64,000 bases of DNA, taken from Rhodobacteraceae bacterium M385. Lineage in GTDB: Bacteria; Pseudomonadota; Alphaproteobacteria; Rhodobacterales; Rhodobacteraceae. The translations under genes and the position numbers were made by a program. Each line of letters opens with the position of its first letter. The stretch's first letter is position 1. The stretch spans positions 1,240,001-1,304,000 of the forward strand of contig CP081102.1 in NCBI GenBank assembly GCA_025141835.1, read 5' to 3'. The notes under the pieces are model-generated. The model made no database searches, was not told the origin of the DNA, and saw only the letters and a program-made list of their open reading frames with translations. Of the stretch, positions 41,314 through 50,621 are shown in pieces.

Positions 41314-43356
41314 CTACGCGCATTGTGTTGTTCGCTGCTTGGCAACATCATGCTTTCTATCGCCATTTTGCTCCGGATCGTGGAGCGGAAGGATGATTTT
41401 AAAGGTCGTCCCTTCACCTACACGGCTTTCGACTTCAATGGAGCCTTTGTGAAGTTCTGTCAGCTCTTTGGCAATGGAAAGACCAAGGCCGATGCCCCCG
41501 TGCTTGCGGCTGCTCGTTGCGTCAGCCTGCTTAAAGCGGTCAAAGATGGAGGCCAGAACCTCGGGTTCGATACCGGGTCCGGTGTCGGTGATGATGATGT
41601 GCGTTTTGCCGTGATCATTTTCGCTGCGGACGGTGACCGAGCCCGCTTCGGTGAACTTCAAGGCGTTCCCGATGATGTTCAGCAGGATTTGACGCAGGCG
41701 AACAGGGTCGGCCCAGACGTCGCTGACATTATTATCGATCGTTAGATCGAGACCTTTCTTCTGCGCCACGACCTGAAGTTGGGTGCCGACTTCATCTAGG
41801 GTCTGCTCAAGGCTCAGGCTTTCGGGGTGCAGTTGCAGCGTGCCTTCTTCGATCGCGGCAATATCAAGAACACTGGCAATCAACGCCATCAGGTGTTTGC
41901 CCGAGGTATCGATCTGATCCGAAAACTTCTTGATGTCCCTGGCAAAGGTCGTCAGCCGGGCATTCAGCTCATCGGTTTCGATGTCGCCCTGAAGCCAGCG
42001 ATAGCTTGGCAAAGTATTCAGGTTCTTCATGAAAGAGTTGTAGCCGAGGATCACCGATAGGGGGGTGCGCAATTCGTGGCTGACGGTGTTCAGGAAGTCG
42101 GTCTTCGCGGCGCTGGCGGCCTCGGATCGAACAACGGCGTCCTTAAGTTGCGTAACGTCAACCAAGATACCCGCCACGTGGTCAGAGGCGGTCTTGCGTT
42201 CTTCCACCCGCAGCCAGCGGCCATCGGGCATCTTGAATTCAACGGGTTCTGTCGGGTTGCGGTGGGCGGCAACGCGTTCTGCGATCCATTCTTCCTCTCG
42301 GCCTTCGGCGTTGGGGAAGTGGCCCGTTTCAATACCGCGACGCAGGATCTGCTCAAAGGAAACACCGGGTTGCATAATGTCTGCGGCCCGCGGAAAGAGA
42401 TTCCGGTAGGTCTGGTTGCACATGGTCAACTTGCCATCGGGATCGTAGAGCGCGAAGCCGTCGCTCAAGGCTTCCACCGCCTCTTCTAACTGCGTCTCAG
42501 CCACTTCTTTGCGATTCAGCGCCCATCGCAAAATACGGAAAACGGCCAGCAAGCCCAAAGTGATCAGGATCAGAACAATCCATGTTTCCATCCGGTTGGG
42601 CGGGGAAAGGGACCAGCCATCGCGGGGGGCGGCCAGCAGTTCCCAATTCACACCCGGCGCAATCACGCGGGTCGCCACCGGGTCCACCCCCATGATGGAC
42701 TCGTCACCTGCCAGAAGCAGGCCATCGCCATCATAAATGACGTAGGCATTTTCCAAGCCCGGCGCGCCAAGCCCGACGGTTTCAAACAACACGCCTGCGT
42801 CCAACACCAAGGAAACGATGCCCCAAAGTTCGGGCTCCCCCCCTTCGGCACCTTCGATGTAGACCGCAGCCCGTGTGATGAATCCTTGCATGCCCTGCAA
42901 AAGCCCGACCGGTCCGGTAAAAATGGTTTCCCCGGTATCAATGGCTTGCTGCAAGCCTGATACAAGTTGATCTTGCTGTGTCAGGTCGACGCCAAGCGTG
43001 GCTTCATTACCCTCGATTGGGTAAATGAATTCGATTACCATATCGGGCGAAGCGGCAACGTTGATGACGTTGTCGGTGTTCTCCACCAAGATCGCCGCCG
43101 ACCGGGCGTATTCGTCTTGGCCCAGATCCGGGCTAACCGTGATGACCGAGGCCAAGCCTTCAGTCAGCCACAGCTTTTCGCTGATCTCGCGCTCTAGGGC
43201 GGCCTGTAATTCATAGGCATCTTCAAGAACTTGAAGGCGCTGCTCCGACAAGTGTTGGTTCACGTTGGACCGGTCCAGAACCAGCCCAACAATGATCGCC
43301 ATTGCCACAAACACGATGTTCGTAGTGTAAGGAAATAAGGCCCAAAAATATCTCAT
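41314..43356 (-). CDS. Sensor histidine kinase with periplasmic CHASE-like domain
   Basis: 680 residues from ATG 43356; a TTG at 43497 would add 47 residues. Residues 1-30 are a membrane helix, about 35-255 a periplasmic sensor of CHASE type (WLTEGLASVITVSPDL, FIYPIEGNEATLGVDL), followed by a second helix (WIVLILITLGLLAVFRILRWAL), a PAS domain, HisKA with phospho-His427 (TVSHELRTPL) and HATPase (IGNALKF, DTGPGIE, GGIGLGLSI). CHASE domains sense small extracellular molecules. It is the outermost gene of the leftward phosphorelay cluster. Confidence 0.85.
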   Translation of the reverse strand: MRYFWALFPYTTNIVFVAMAIIVGLVLDRSNVNQHLSEQRLQVLEDAYELQAALEREISEKLWLTEGLASVITVSPDLGQDEYARSAAILVENTDNVINVAASPDMVIEFIYPIEGNEATLGVDLTQQDQLVSGLQQAIDTGETIFTGPVGLLQGMQGFITRAAVYIEGAEGGEPELWGIVSLVLDAGVLFETVGLGAPGLENAYVIYDGDGLLLAGDESIMGVDPVATRVIAPGVNWELLAAPRDGWSLSPPNRMETWIVLILITLGLLAVFRILRWALNRKEVAETQLEEAVEALSDGFALYDPDGKLTMCNQTYRNLFPRAADIMQPGVSFEQILRRGIETGHFPNAEGREEEWIAERVAAHRNPTEPVEFKMPDGRWLRVEERKTASDHVAGILVDVTQLKDAVVRSEAASAAKTDFLNTVSHELRTPLSVILGYNSFMKNLNTLPSYRWLQGDIETDELNARLTTFARDIKKFSDQIDTSGKHLMALIASVLDIAAIEEGTLQLHPESLSLEQTLDEVGTQLQVVAQKKGLDLTIDNNVSDVWADPVRLRQILLNIIGNALKFTEAGSVTVRSENDHGKTHIIITDTGPGIEPEVLASIFDRFKQADATSSRKHGGIGLGLSIAKELTELHKGSIEVESRVGEGTTFKIILPLHDPEQNGDRKHDVAKQRTTQCA

Positions 43357-43810
43357 GGATTGAGTCCGATCATCAGGTTCAGCAGCAACATGACACCTAC
43401 TTCGGCTTTGAAACTTCGCCGAAGGGTCAAGAATGATCGTTAACAACTCTTTGATAATAGCTACGCGCCGAGAAGCGGGCAACTGATTGTTAGACAAGAG
43501 CTTATTTTAACGGGCTGGCGTCTTGATCGGAGTCACCCTAGAGCGCGCGTTCGGTCGACACTCGGGGCCCGTTAAACGCAAGTGATTGAGCTTAAAATCT
43601 ATGCGCTTTGGCCGTCTGTGTGCTTGTATACTGGAATTATTAGCATTTTTTAGACAAGTTGTCCGAAACTTTTGGTTGGAAAGGTAAAATGGTTAACAAA
43701 ACGCTGCGTTTTCCAATTCCTACTTTCCCCAAAAACGGCCACCCCAAGACTGTGAGTAAAATGTCACAGTCCTCTCGAGACGGCCATAACACCCACGGCA
43801 AAAGGCGGGG
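43357..43810. other. Intergenic region with a TTAACCAT site
   Basis: 454 bases (313 if the kinase starts at the TTG). GTTAACCAT on the minus strand near 43688-43696 equals a CtrA half-site. No gene is supported in the remainder. Confidence 0.35.
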
Positions 43811-44869
43811 CTAGGCGTTGGCGGCGTTGCGTTGAACCATGCCGAAAAGGTCACGCGGGTCGTCTGGGTCTGCAATCATATCAAGCGCCTCAAACAGCCC
43901 CGTCGCGTCGAGCTGGTCCCGTAGATAGCGCAGGGCCGAAAAGTCCTCGGTTGCGAAACCGACGCCATCAAACAGGGTGATTTGGCGCGGATTGCGGCGG
44001 CCGGGGGCGATGCCTGCAATCACTTGCCACATTTCAACCACGGGGAAATCTTCGGGCATCTGCTGAATTTCGCCCTCCACCCGGGTTTGAGGGGGGTATT
44101 CCACGAACACATCAGCACGGCTGAGGATGTCTTTGTGCAGCTCGGTTTTGCCGGGGCAGTCGCCGCCGATTGCGTTGATGTGCACGCCCGCGCCGACCAT
44201 GTTGTCGGTCAGGATCGTAGCATATTGTTTGTCTGCGGTGCAGGTTGTGATGATCTGAGCGCCTTCCACGGCCTCTTGGCCGGTCTCGCAGATTGTGATG
44301 TCGAACCCCTGATTTTGCAGATTGCGAACGGCCTTTTCAGTCGCCGCAGGGTCGATGTCGTAAAGACGCAGTTTGGTGACGCCGCAGATTGCGCGGAACG
44401 CCATCGCCTGAAATTCTGATTGTGCACCATTGCCGATTAGCGCCATCGTGTCGGCCCCTCCGGGCGCGAGGTATTTCGCCACCAAAGCCGAGGTCGCGGC
44501 CGTACGCAGCGCGGTGAGCAGGGTCATTTCGGACAAAAGCACCGGATAGCCCGTTTGCACGTCGGCCAGGAGGCCAAAGGCGGTGACGGTCTGAAGCCCC
44601 TCGGCCGCGTTCTTGGGGTGGCCGTTAACGTATTTGAAGCCGTAAACCTCTCCGTCAGAGGTTGGCATCAGCTCGATCACGCCCACGTCGGAATGAGAGG
44701 CCACGCGCGGGGTCTTGTCGAATAGCTCCCACCGGCGAAAGTCCTCCTCGATGTACGTCGCCACGCCCGAAAGCATATCAGAAAGGCCGATGCGGTTAAT
44801 CAGCTGCATCATGTTCGCGACGCTGACGAAGGGCACAAAGGCCAGCTTGGAGGGTTGAGACACGGGCAT
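43811..44869 (-). CDS. Ornithine cyclodeaminase
   Basis: A 352-residue protein of the OCD/mu-crystallin family: VIELMPTSDGEVYGFKYVNGHPKN, LSEMTLLTALRTAATSALVAKYLA, the Rossmann turn ALIGNGAQSEFQAMAF, and DGVGFATEDFSALRYL. It deaminates ornithine to proline and ammonia with NAD. The regulator encoded divergently (Lrp type) is the expected control partner. Related family members act on other amino acids, but the length and motifs favour true OCD. Confidence 0.85.
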   Translation of the reverse strand: MPVSQPSKLAFVPFVSVANMMQLINRIGLSDMLSGVATYIEEDFRRWELFDKTPRVASHSDVGVIELMPTSDGEVYGFKYVNGHPKNAAEGLQTVTAFGLLADVQTGYPVLLSEMTLLTALRTAATSALVAKYLAPGGADTMALIGNGAQSEFQAMAFRAICGVTKLRLYDIDPAATEKAVRNLQNQGFDITICETGQEAVEGAQIITTCTADKQYATILTDNMVGAGVHINAIGGDCPGKTELHKDILSRADVFVEYPPQTRVEGEIQQMPEDFPVVEMWQVIAGIAPGRRNPRQITLFDGVGFATEDFSALRYLRDQLDATGLFEALDMIADPDDPRDLFGMVQRNAANA

Positions 44870-45006
44870 GATGGACCTCGATTTAGGGGGGCTGCGTGCA
44901 GCGTGCGCCTTAAAGTTTTCGCGGTAAATGGGGAAGTGGCTATAACTTTGGCGGTAAAATGTGCATATTGCTTACCTTGAGTTAGCAGAATGTAAGGCCT
45001 GTGGTG

Positions 45007-45450
45007 ATGGAGCCATCTGAAACGAAATACGTCTTCGACACGCAGGACCAGAAGTTGATTGCCCTGCTACGGGCGGATGGGCGGGCACCGGTGTCAAAAC
45101 TGGCGGACATCATGGGCGTGTCGCGGGCCACGGTGCAGACGCGCTTGGACCGGTTATTGGCCTCGGGCGCTTTGCTGGGGTTCACGGCGCGGGTGCGCGA
45201 GGATTACGACGAACACCAAATTCGCGCGATCATGATGATCGAAGTGTCGGGCCGAAACACCACGCAGGTGATTAACCGATTACGAGGGTTGCCCGAGCTG
45301 ACCGCCCTGCACACAACCAGCGGAAAGTGGGACCTGATCGCGGAAATATTGGTGGAAAGCCTGTCAAAATTCGACAGCGTGCTGAGAGAGGTCCGCCTTG
45401 TCGAAGGTGTCCTGAATAGTGAAACGAGCATCCTTTTGACGACCACCTGA
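45007..45450 (+). CDS. Lrp/AsnC family transcriptional regulator
   Basis: A 147-residue protein: an N-terminal HTH (FDTQDQKLIALLRADGRAPVSKLADIMGVSRATVQTRLDRLLASG) and a C-terminal RAM domain (RAIMMIEVSGRNTTQVINRLRGLPELTALHTTSGKWDLIAEI). The ATG at 45007 is used, with GTGs just upstream. It is divergent from ornithine cyclodeaminase, so it is probably its amino-acid-responsive regulator. Confidence 0.88.
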   Translation: MEPSETKYVFDTQDQKLIALLRADGRAPVSKLADIMGVSRATVQTRLDRLLASGALLGFTARVREDYDEHQIRAIMMIEVSGRNTTQVINRLRGLPELTALHTTSGKWDLIAEILVESLSKFDSVLREVRLVEGVLNSETSILLTTT

Positions 45451-45723
45451 GCCGCCATTGGTGGCGTGACCCGAGGGTGACCATGGCCTCCGATGGCCGA
45501 CTAAGGGCCGGGTGCGGGGCATGAATGCCTAAAAAAGCATCTGCTTTCGACTTTGGCGGAAAGCTGATACCCAACGGGTAAGGCGGTCATACAGCTCGGA
45601 ACTTTGGGGCTTAGGTTCCCCGATTGCCGCAACTTGCAAATGAGGTGCCGCTCCCTCGTGCAATCGTTGCGCCTCGGCTGTTGATCCCCCTGTAAATAAA
45701 AAACCACGGGAAAGGGTTTTATC

Positions 45724-47367
45724 GTGACAGATGAAAGTACCAACCAAGGCATACCCGCGCCGCAAGGCGCCGCGGATGTCATCGACACCGAATATGAGAT
45801 AGGACAAGACAACGTCGACGGGTCTGTTGGGCCGTTTGGCTTTGACATTCACAACCCGGTTTTCGCCATTTCTGGCGCGGCTATCGTGGCCTTTGTGTTC
45901 TTCACTTTGGCGTTGCCCGAACAGGCGAGCGCGATCTTCCAGGCCATGTTCGACTTCACCACAAAGAACTTCGACTGGTTCCTTATCGGCGCGGCTGACA
46001 TCGTCGTTATTTTCGCGCTATTGTTGATTGTTACGCCCTTCGGCAGCGTGCGCCTTGGCGGGTCAACGGCGAAGCCGGATTACACATACCTCGGCTGGTT
46101 CTCGATGTTGTTTGCAGCGGGGATGGGCATTGGCCTGATGTTCTACGGCGTGTCAGAACCGCTGTCGCATTTCTCGTCTTCCATGGGCGGGGCCGTATCG
46201 GCCGATGGGGTTCGCTCGGACTGGGCGCCTTTGACCGGCGCGGCAGGCGATGCAGAGGCATCTATCCGCCTTGGCATGGCGGCCACCATCTATCACTGGG
46301 GGCTGCACCCTTGGGGTATCTACGCGATCGTCGGTCTGGCGCTGGCGTTGTTCAGCTATAACAAGGGCTTGCCCCTGACGATCCGGTCAGCTTTTTACCC
46401 GTTGTTCGGGGACCGTGTCTTCGGTTGGCCGGGCCATATCATCGACATTCTGGCCGTATTCGCGACGCTCTTTGGTTTGGCGACATCGCTGGGCTTCGGT
46501 GCCACTCAAGCCAACGCGGGCCTGAACGAGCTGTTCGGCGTTCCAATCGGTAACACCACCGAGGTTATCTTGATCTCGGCGATCACCGCCGTTGCGCTGA
46601 TTTCGGTTCTCCGTGGTCTCGATGGCGGCGTGAAGATCCTGTCCGAGGTCAACATGGGCCTTGCGGGCTTGTTGGCGGTGTTCACGCTTATCGTTGGGCC
46701 AACGGCGTTCTTGTTCGCCTTCTTCTGGGATAGCCTGAAAGCGTATGTCGAGTTCCTGCCCGCCCTTGCCAATCCATTCGGGCGCGAAGACGTCAACTTC
46801 AGCCAAGGCTGGACGGCGTTCTATTGGGCGTGGTGGATCAGCTGGTCACCTTTCGTGGGCATGTTTATCGCCCGCGTCAGCCGGGGTCGTTCGGTGCGCG
46901 AGTTCATCATCTGCGTGCTTCTGATCCCATCCGTCGTGTGCGTCGCGTGGATGTCGATCTTTGGCGGCACCGCGATCCATCAGGTCATCACGGACAACTT
47001 CACCGGCGCACAGGATGCAGAGTTGCCCCGGCAGTTGTTCCAGATGTTGGGACAGCTTCCCTTGGCCTCCATCACGTCGTTTATCGGCATCGTGTTGGTC
47101 ATCGTGTTCTTCGTGACATCCTCGGACTCTGGCTCGTTGGTGATCGACACGATCACTGCGGGTGGCAAGGTCGACGCGCCTGTTCCTCAGCGCGTGTTCT
47201 GGTGCATCTTTGAAGGTGCCGTCGCGATTGCCTTGCTGATTGGCGGTGGCCTTGCGGCGCTTCAGTCCATGGTCATTTCCACAGGGCTATTGTTCACGCT
47301 TGTGCTGTTGGTGATGTGCTATTGCATCTTCCGCGGCTTGCAGAGCGAGCGCGCTGAACTCAAGTAA
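45724..47367 (+). CDS. BCCT family transporter (betaine/choline/carnitine type)
   Basis: A 547-residue protein with twelve hydrophobic segments and family signatures GMGIGLMFYGVSEPLSHF, WGLHPWGIYAIVGLALALF and WAWWISWSPFVGMFIARVSRGRSVREFI. It starts with GTG behind AAGGG. BCCT proteins import quaternary ammonium compounds using ion gradients. The substrate (betaine, choline, carnitine or related) is not readable by eye. Osmoprotection or carbon and nitrogen supply are the usual roles in marine bacteria. Confidence 0.9.
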   Translation: MTDESTNQGIPAPQGAADVIDTEYEIGQDNVDGSVGPFGFDIHNPVFAISGAAIVAFVFFTLALPEQASAIFQAMFDFTTKNFDWFLIGAADIVVIFALLLIVTPFGSVRLGGSTAKPDYTYLGWFSMLFAAGMGIGLMFYGVSEPLSHFSSSMGGAVSADGVRSDWAPLTGAAGDAEASIRLGMAATIYHWGLHPWGIYAIVGLALALFSYNKGLPLTIRSAFYPLFGDRVFGWPGHIIDILAVFATLFGLATSLGFGATQANAGLNELFGVPIGNTTEVILISAITAVALISVLRGLDGGVKILSEVNMGLAGLLAVFTLIVGPTAFLFAFFWDSLKAYVEFLPALANPFGREDVNFSQGWTAFYWAWWISWSPFVGMFIARVSRGRSVREFIICVLLIPSVVCVAWMSIFGGTAIHQVITDNFTGAQDAELPRQLFQMLGQLPLASITSFIGIVLVIVFFVTSSDSGSLVIDTITAGGKVDAPVPQRVFWCIFEGAVAIALLIGGGLAALQSMVISTGLLFTLVLLVMCYCIFRGLQSERAELK

Positions 47368-47391
47368 TTGAGCACCGGAAAAACGAATTGG

Positions 47392-47422
47392 GCGGGCATC
47401 TGGAAACAGGTGCCCGCTTTTC
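47392..47422 (+). terminator. Rho-independent terminator after the BCCT gene
   Basis: GCGGGCA at 47392-47398 pairs with TGCCCGC at 47411-47417 (with an inner CTG/CAG), followed by TTTTCT. Confidence 0.85.
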
Positions 47423-47528
47423 TATGGGCGGGCAGTGATGGGCATGTATCCGGTCGGGCTTGATCCCTGAACGCGGGCGAAGCAGGCTACATTCATCCTA
47501 TCCGCTGTCATCTCAGAAAGGCACGATC

Positions 47529-48182
47529 ATGGAGGACGATGATCACGGAGGAACGGCCCCGTGTACCGCCCATCTGCTGATAAACGGTGAGCCGATTGAT
47601 CCCACCACGGCCCAGGACGTGGCGCGTTTCCGCACCGCCGAGCGCGCCCGGCTGATGGCTGCACGTCGGCGCCTGTCCACCGATGATCGCGCTCGGTTGA
47701 CGGCAACTCTGGCCGAAACACTCGCCCCGATCGTCGGGCCGGAAAGCGGTAAGAAGATCGCGGTCTATTGGCCGATCCGGGGGGAGCCAGATTTGCGCGG
47801 GTGGATGAACCAGGCCCATGACGCGGGGGCTGAGGTGTTGCTTCCTGTGGTCATCGAAAAGAACGCCCCTCTGATTTTTCGGACGTGGTCACCGGATTGC
47901 GCGATGACACGGGGGATTTGGAACATTCCCGTCCCCGCCCAAGGGTCCGAAGAAACGCCCGACATCGTGATTTCGCCGTTGCTTGGAGTCGACAGATCTT
48001 GTTTTCGCCTTGGCAATGGCGGCGGATATTACGACCGGACCTTGGCGCAACTTCGCCCGCGCCCGAGGATCGTCGGCGTCGGTTTTCCCGATTGCGTTAT
48101 GGACACGATCTTTCCGATGCCGTGGGATATCGCGATGGACACGGTCGTGTTGGCTGATGGCGCAGTCTACGGGCAGCAGTGA
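47529..48182 (+). CDS. 5-formyltetrahydrofolate cyclo-ligase
   Basis: A 217-residue protein from ATG 47529 (AAAGG site). The C-terminal half carries the family signature: VYWPIRGEPDLRGWMNQAH, VLLPVVIEKNAPLIFRTW, and VDRSCFRLGNGGGYYDRTLAQL (the FRLGxGxGYYDR phosphate loop). It recycles 5-formyl-THF to 5,10-methenyl-THF with ATP. The N-terminal extension of about 40 residues is unusual but starts at a plausible site. Confidence 0.9.
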   Translation: MEDDDHGGTAPCTAHLLINGEPIDPTTAQDVARFRTAERARLMAARRRLSTDDRARLTATLAETLAPIVGPESGKKIAVYWPIRGEPDLRGWMNQAHDAGAEVLLPVVIEKNAPLIFRTWSPDCAMTRGIWNIPVPAQGSEETPDIVISPLLGVDRSCFRLGNGGGYYDRTLAQLRPRPRIVGVGFPDCVMDTIFPMPWDIAMDTVVLADGAVYGQQ

Positions 48183-48328
48183 GGCGGCCTTGCGAACGCC
48201 GTTTCACCCCTAACCGGCGCAAGACGCGTTCCCCCCAAAGCCCGCGATGCTGTGACGTGCGAAATGGGCGTCTGCATCGCCCAAGTTAAGTGCTGGCGGG
48301 GCGGTAATGGCAGGCCTATAGGTGGGAA

Positions 48329-48670
48329 ATGATGGATACTTTACCGCCTTGCCCAGAATGCGCGTCGGCCTTCACCTACCAAGTGGATGCCTTGATGAAT
48401 TGCCCCGAATGCGGCCACGAATGGGCGGCAGGGTCGCCCGACGATGCGGCCCCGCAGGTGCGCGATAGCGTCGGCAATGTGCTGGAAGACGGCGACACTG
48501 TCACCGTTATCAAGGACCTGAAGGTTAAGGGCACATCATCGGTCGTGAAAGTGGGCACCAAGGTGCGCAACATCCGGTTGGTGGACGGCGATCACGATAT
48601 TGATTGTAAAGTTCCCGGCATCGGCCCGATGGGGCTGAAATCCCAATTCGTGAAAAAGACGTCGGGCTAG
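48329..48670 (+). CDS. YjdM/PhnA-type zinc ribbon protein
   Basis: A 113-residue protein: an N-terminal CPEC...CPEC zinc ribbon (PPCPECASAFTYQVDALMNCPECGHEW) and the C-terminal domain DSVGNVLEDGDTVTVIKDLKVKGTSSVVKVGTKVRNIRLVDGDHDIDCKVPGIGPMGLKSQFVKK. This pattern is the YjdM (formerly PhnA) family, which is not the phosphonoacetate hydrolase of that name. Function unknown. Confidence 0.85.
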   Translation: MMDTLPPCPECASAFTYQVDALMNCPECGHEWAAGSPDDAAPQVRDSVGNVLEDGDTVTVIKDLKVKGTSSVVKVGTKVRNIRLVDGDHDIDCKVPGIGPMGLKSQFVKKTSG

Positions 48671-48709
48671 GGCCGCCTGCATGCGGCCCGTTCCGGTGTG
48701 ATCACGCCG

Positions 48710-49654
48710 TTAGGCAGAGCGGACCTCGGCCGTGCGATCCAGGGCCGAAAGGGCGCGGTTGATCGTGGGTTTCACACGGTGCGATCGGCTGCCATTGGGG
48801 CGGATTGCGCGGCCAGCCTTAAAGGTAACCTCGCGAATGTCGCGATCTTCATGCGCCCGGGCAAGACGGCCATAGATGGCCTCTACCTTCCGCCCGATAT
48901 CGGGTTGAGTTTCCAAGATATCTTCACGGGTGATGCAGATGAAATTCCCGTCGCCAATATAAGAGCTTAGCGTATGCGGGTTCTCTGTTGCGTCGTAAAT
49001 CGCCTGTGACACATCACTCAGGATCGAGGTGAATTCGCTGGTCGTGCAGCTTAGATACAGCGACTGGATATTCGCCACTTTGATGGCGAACACGATGCTG
49101 CTTTTGACCCGTATCTTCGTCAGCTTCGCAAGGTAGTTCCCAAGCGAAAAGCTATCAATCAGACCACTTTCGACAGGCAGCTTCACAGGCTCGGAAACCT
49201 TGAAGGGATGTGCGCCCAAGGCTTCGTCAGGCTTCGCCTCGATGGTCTGAAGGATCGGCAGCATTTCCTGAGACTTGCTCATGCGGATCGCAACATCGAG
49301 GCGAGAGTTGATGTCAGCCACGTCAAACGGCTTGGTCACGTAATCATTCGCACCCGCCCGGAACGCTTCGGCAATTGCGGCAAAGTCAGACCGTGCCGTC
49401 AGCATAAGAACCGGCGTGCGTGCAAATTTCGGCATGGTGCGGACTTCGGCGCACAGTTCGATCCCATCCATGTCCGGCATGTTGATATCGAAAATCAGGC
49501 AGTCGTAACCCTTGCGAGACCTGCGCAGGATATCCAGCGCCTCCGCGCTCGACTCCGCAAAGACTGCGTTTTTATGACCAGCTTGCTTCAGGAGCACTTT
49601 CATAAGCTCCAAAGCGATAGGATCATCGTCGACCGCTAGAATTCTCACTGACAC
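48710..49654 (-). CDS. Response regulator with receiver and degenerate GGDEF-like domain (second copy)
   Basis: A 314-residue protein with the layout of the one at 37872-38810: receiver (LAVDDDPIALELM, phospho-Asp56 in CLIFDINMPDMDG, Lys in YVTKPFDVAD), then a GGDEF-like fold whose loop is SSYIGDGNFICI (IGDGNF in place of GGDEF). It is clearly paralogous but only loosely similar, so the duplication is old. It is a single gene; TTAAC lies upstream at about 49755. Confidence 0.72.
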   Translation of the reverse strand: MSVRILAVDDDPIALELMKVLLKQAGHKNAVFAESSAEALDILRRSRKGYDCLIFDINMPDMDGIELCAEVRTMPKFARTPVLMLTARSDFAAIAEAFRAGANDYVTKPFDVADINSRLDVAIRMSKSQEMLPILQTIEAKPDEALGAHPFKVSEPVKLPVESGLIDSFSLGNYLAKLTKIRVKSSIVFAIKVANIQSLYLSCTTSEFTSILSDVSQAIYDATENPHTLSSYIGDGNFICITREDILETQPDIGRKVEAIYGRLARAHEDRDIREVTFKAGRAIRPNGSRSHRVKPTINRALSALDRTAEVRSA

Positions 49655-49869
49655 ACCTCTTTTTATTCTGGCCGACCCTCAGATTGCAGACGGGGTAGCG
49701 GCGTTGCTTTTATCAGTAATTCACAAAAAATTGGGCGTAACTATGACGAAAAGGTTAACGCAGTTTATTTTCCTGATTTCTGCCGAAGCTGTGGGCAACA
49801 GGGGGCGGACAACGGGGCAGCCTGCGTTTTTTGGGGGGGGCGAAATCCGTTGTAGCCTCACCGCCCGCA

Positions 49870-50547
49870 CTAGGTCGCCACGACATAGCCATCGCCAGAC
49901 GCCTTAAGGAGAGGGGATTTTATCGCGCCCCTGAGGCGCTCGGCTTGGGGCAGGGTCTGGTGCCACCGTGTGCCCTGTTCCATGGCGACGCCAATGCCAG
50001 CGGGCTCTATCCCGGCCTTCGCCAACAGGCGCAATACAGCCGCGAGAGAGGTCCCAGTGCTAACCACATCATCCACCAGCAGCACTTTGCGCCCGCTCAG
50101 TAGCGGCACCATGCGGGGATCAAGGTAAATAGTCTTTCCCTTACCGGGGGAGGTGATGGAGCTGATCGGTTCGGACAACGCATCGTCGTACCAAAACTTC
50201 CGTGACGTGCCCAAGGGCACCATGCGGTCATGGCCCAACCGCCGCGCAAGCGCGTTTGCCATCGGTAGGCCCAGGGTCGGCACCCCCACAACCACATCGG
50301 GTGCCGTGTCCTGCCACTGTGCCGCCATGGCGTCCGCCAACGCGTCCTCCACACGAAAGGAGGCCTGGTTCACGATGAGCGAGGCGACAGCCCCCGCGCC
50401 ACCGGGCAAATCCCGGATTGGCAGCAGCATTTGCCGCCCATCGGGCAGGGTTGCCGGATAGGCGCCGCGAAACACTGTGCCGGGGGCTGTCGCATGGGTG
50501 CCGGGGGCGTCGAGGTGCTGCCAAAAGGCGTGGGGTTCCAAGCGCAT
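49870..50547 (-). CDS. Phosphoribosyltransferase family protein
   Basis: A 225-residue protein with the PRPP motif KVLLVDDVVSTGTSLAAVLRLLAKAG and a preceding flexible loop (DVVVGVPTLGLPMANALARRLG, TSRKFWYDDALSEPISSITSPGKGKTIYL). The general fold resembles adenine/xanthine-type or orotate phosphoribosyltransferases. The position beside nucleoside and purine catabolic genes favours a purine-related base. The substrate is unproven. Confidence 0.8.
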   Translation of the reverse strand: MRLEPHAFWQHLDAPGTHATAPGTVFRGAYPATLPDGRQMLLPIRDLPGGAGAVASLIVNQASFRVEDALADAMAAQWQDTAPDVVVGVPTLGLPMANALARRLGHDRMVPLGTSRKFWYDDALSEPISSITSPGKGKTIYLDPRMVPLLSGRKVLLVDDVVSTGTSLAAVLRLLAKAGIEPAGIGVAMEQGTRWHQTLPQAERLRGAIKSPLLKASGDGYVVAT

Positions 50548-50621
50548 CGGTTGGCTCCTTGTGTCGGTCGCGGGGATGGGTCAGACATGTTGTCGTATAG
50601 GACACAAAGGAATGGCAAGCC

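Noticed and set aside
48329..48670. Phosphonoacetate hydrolase (PhnA)
   Set aside because: The PhnA name is shared with an unrelated zinc-ribbon family; the sequence is the YjdM-type zinc ribbon, not the hydrolase.
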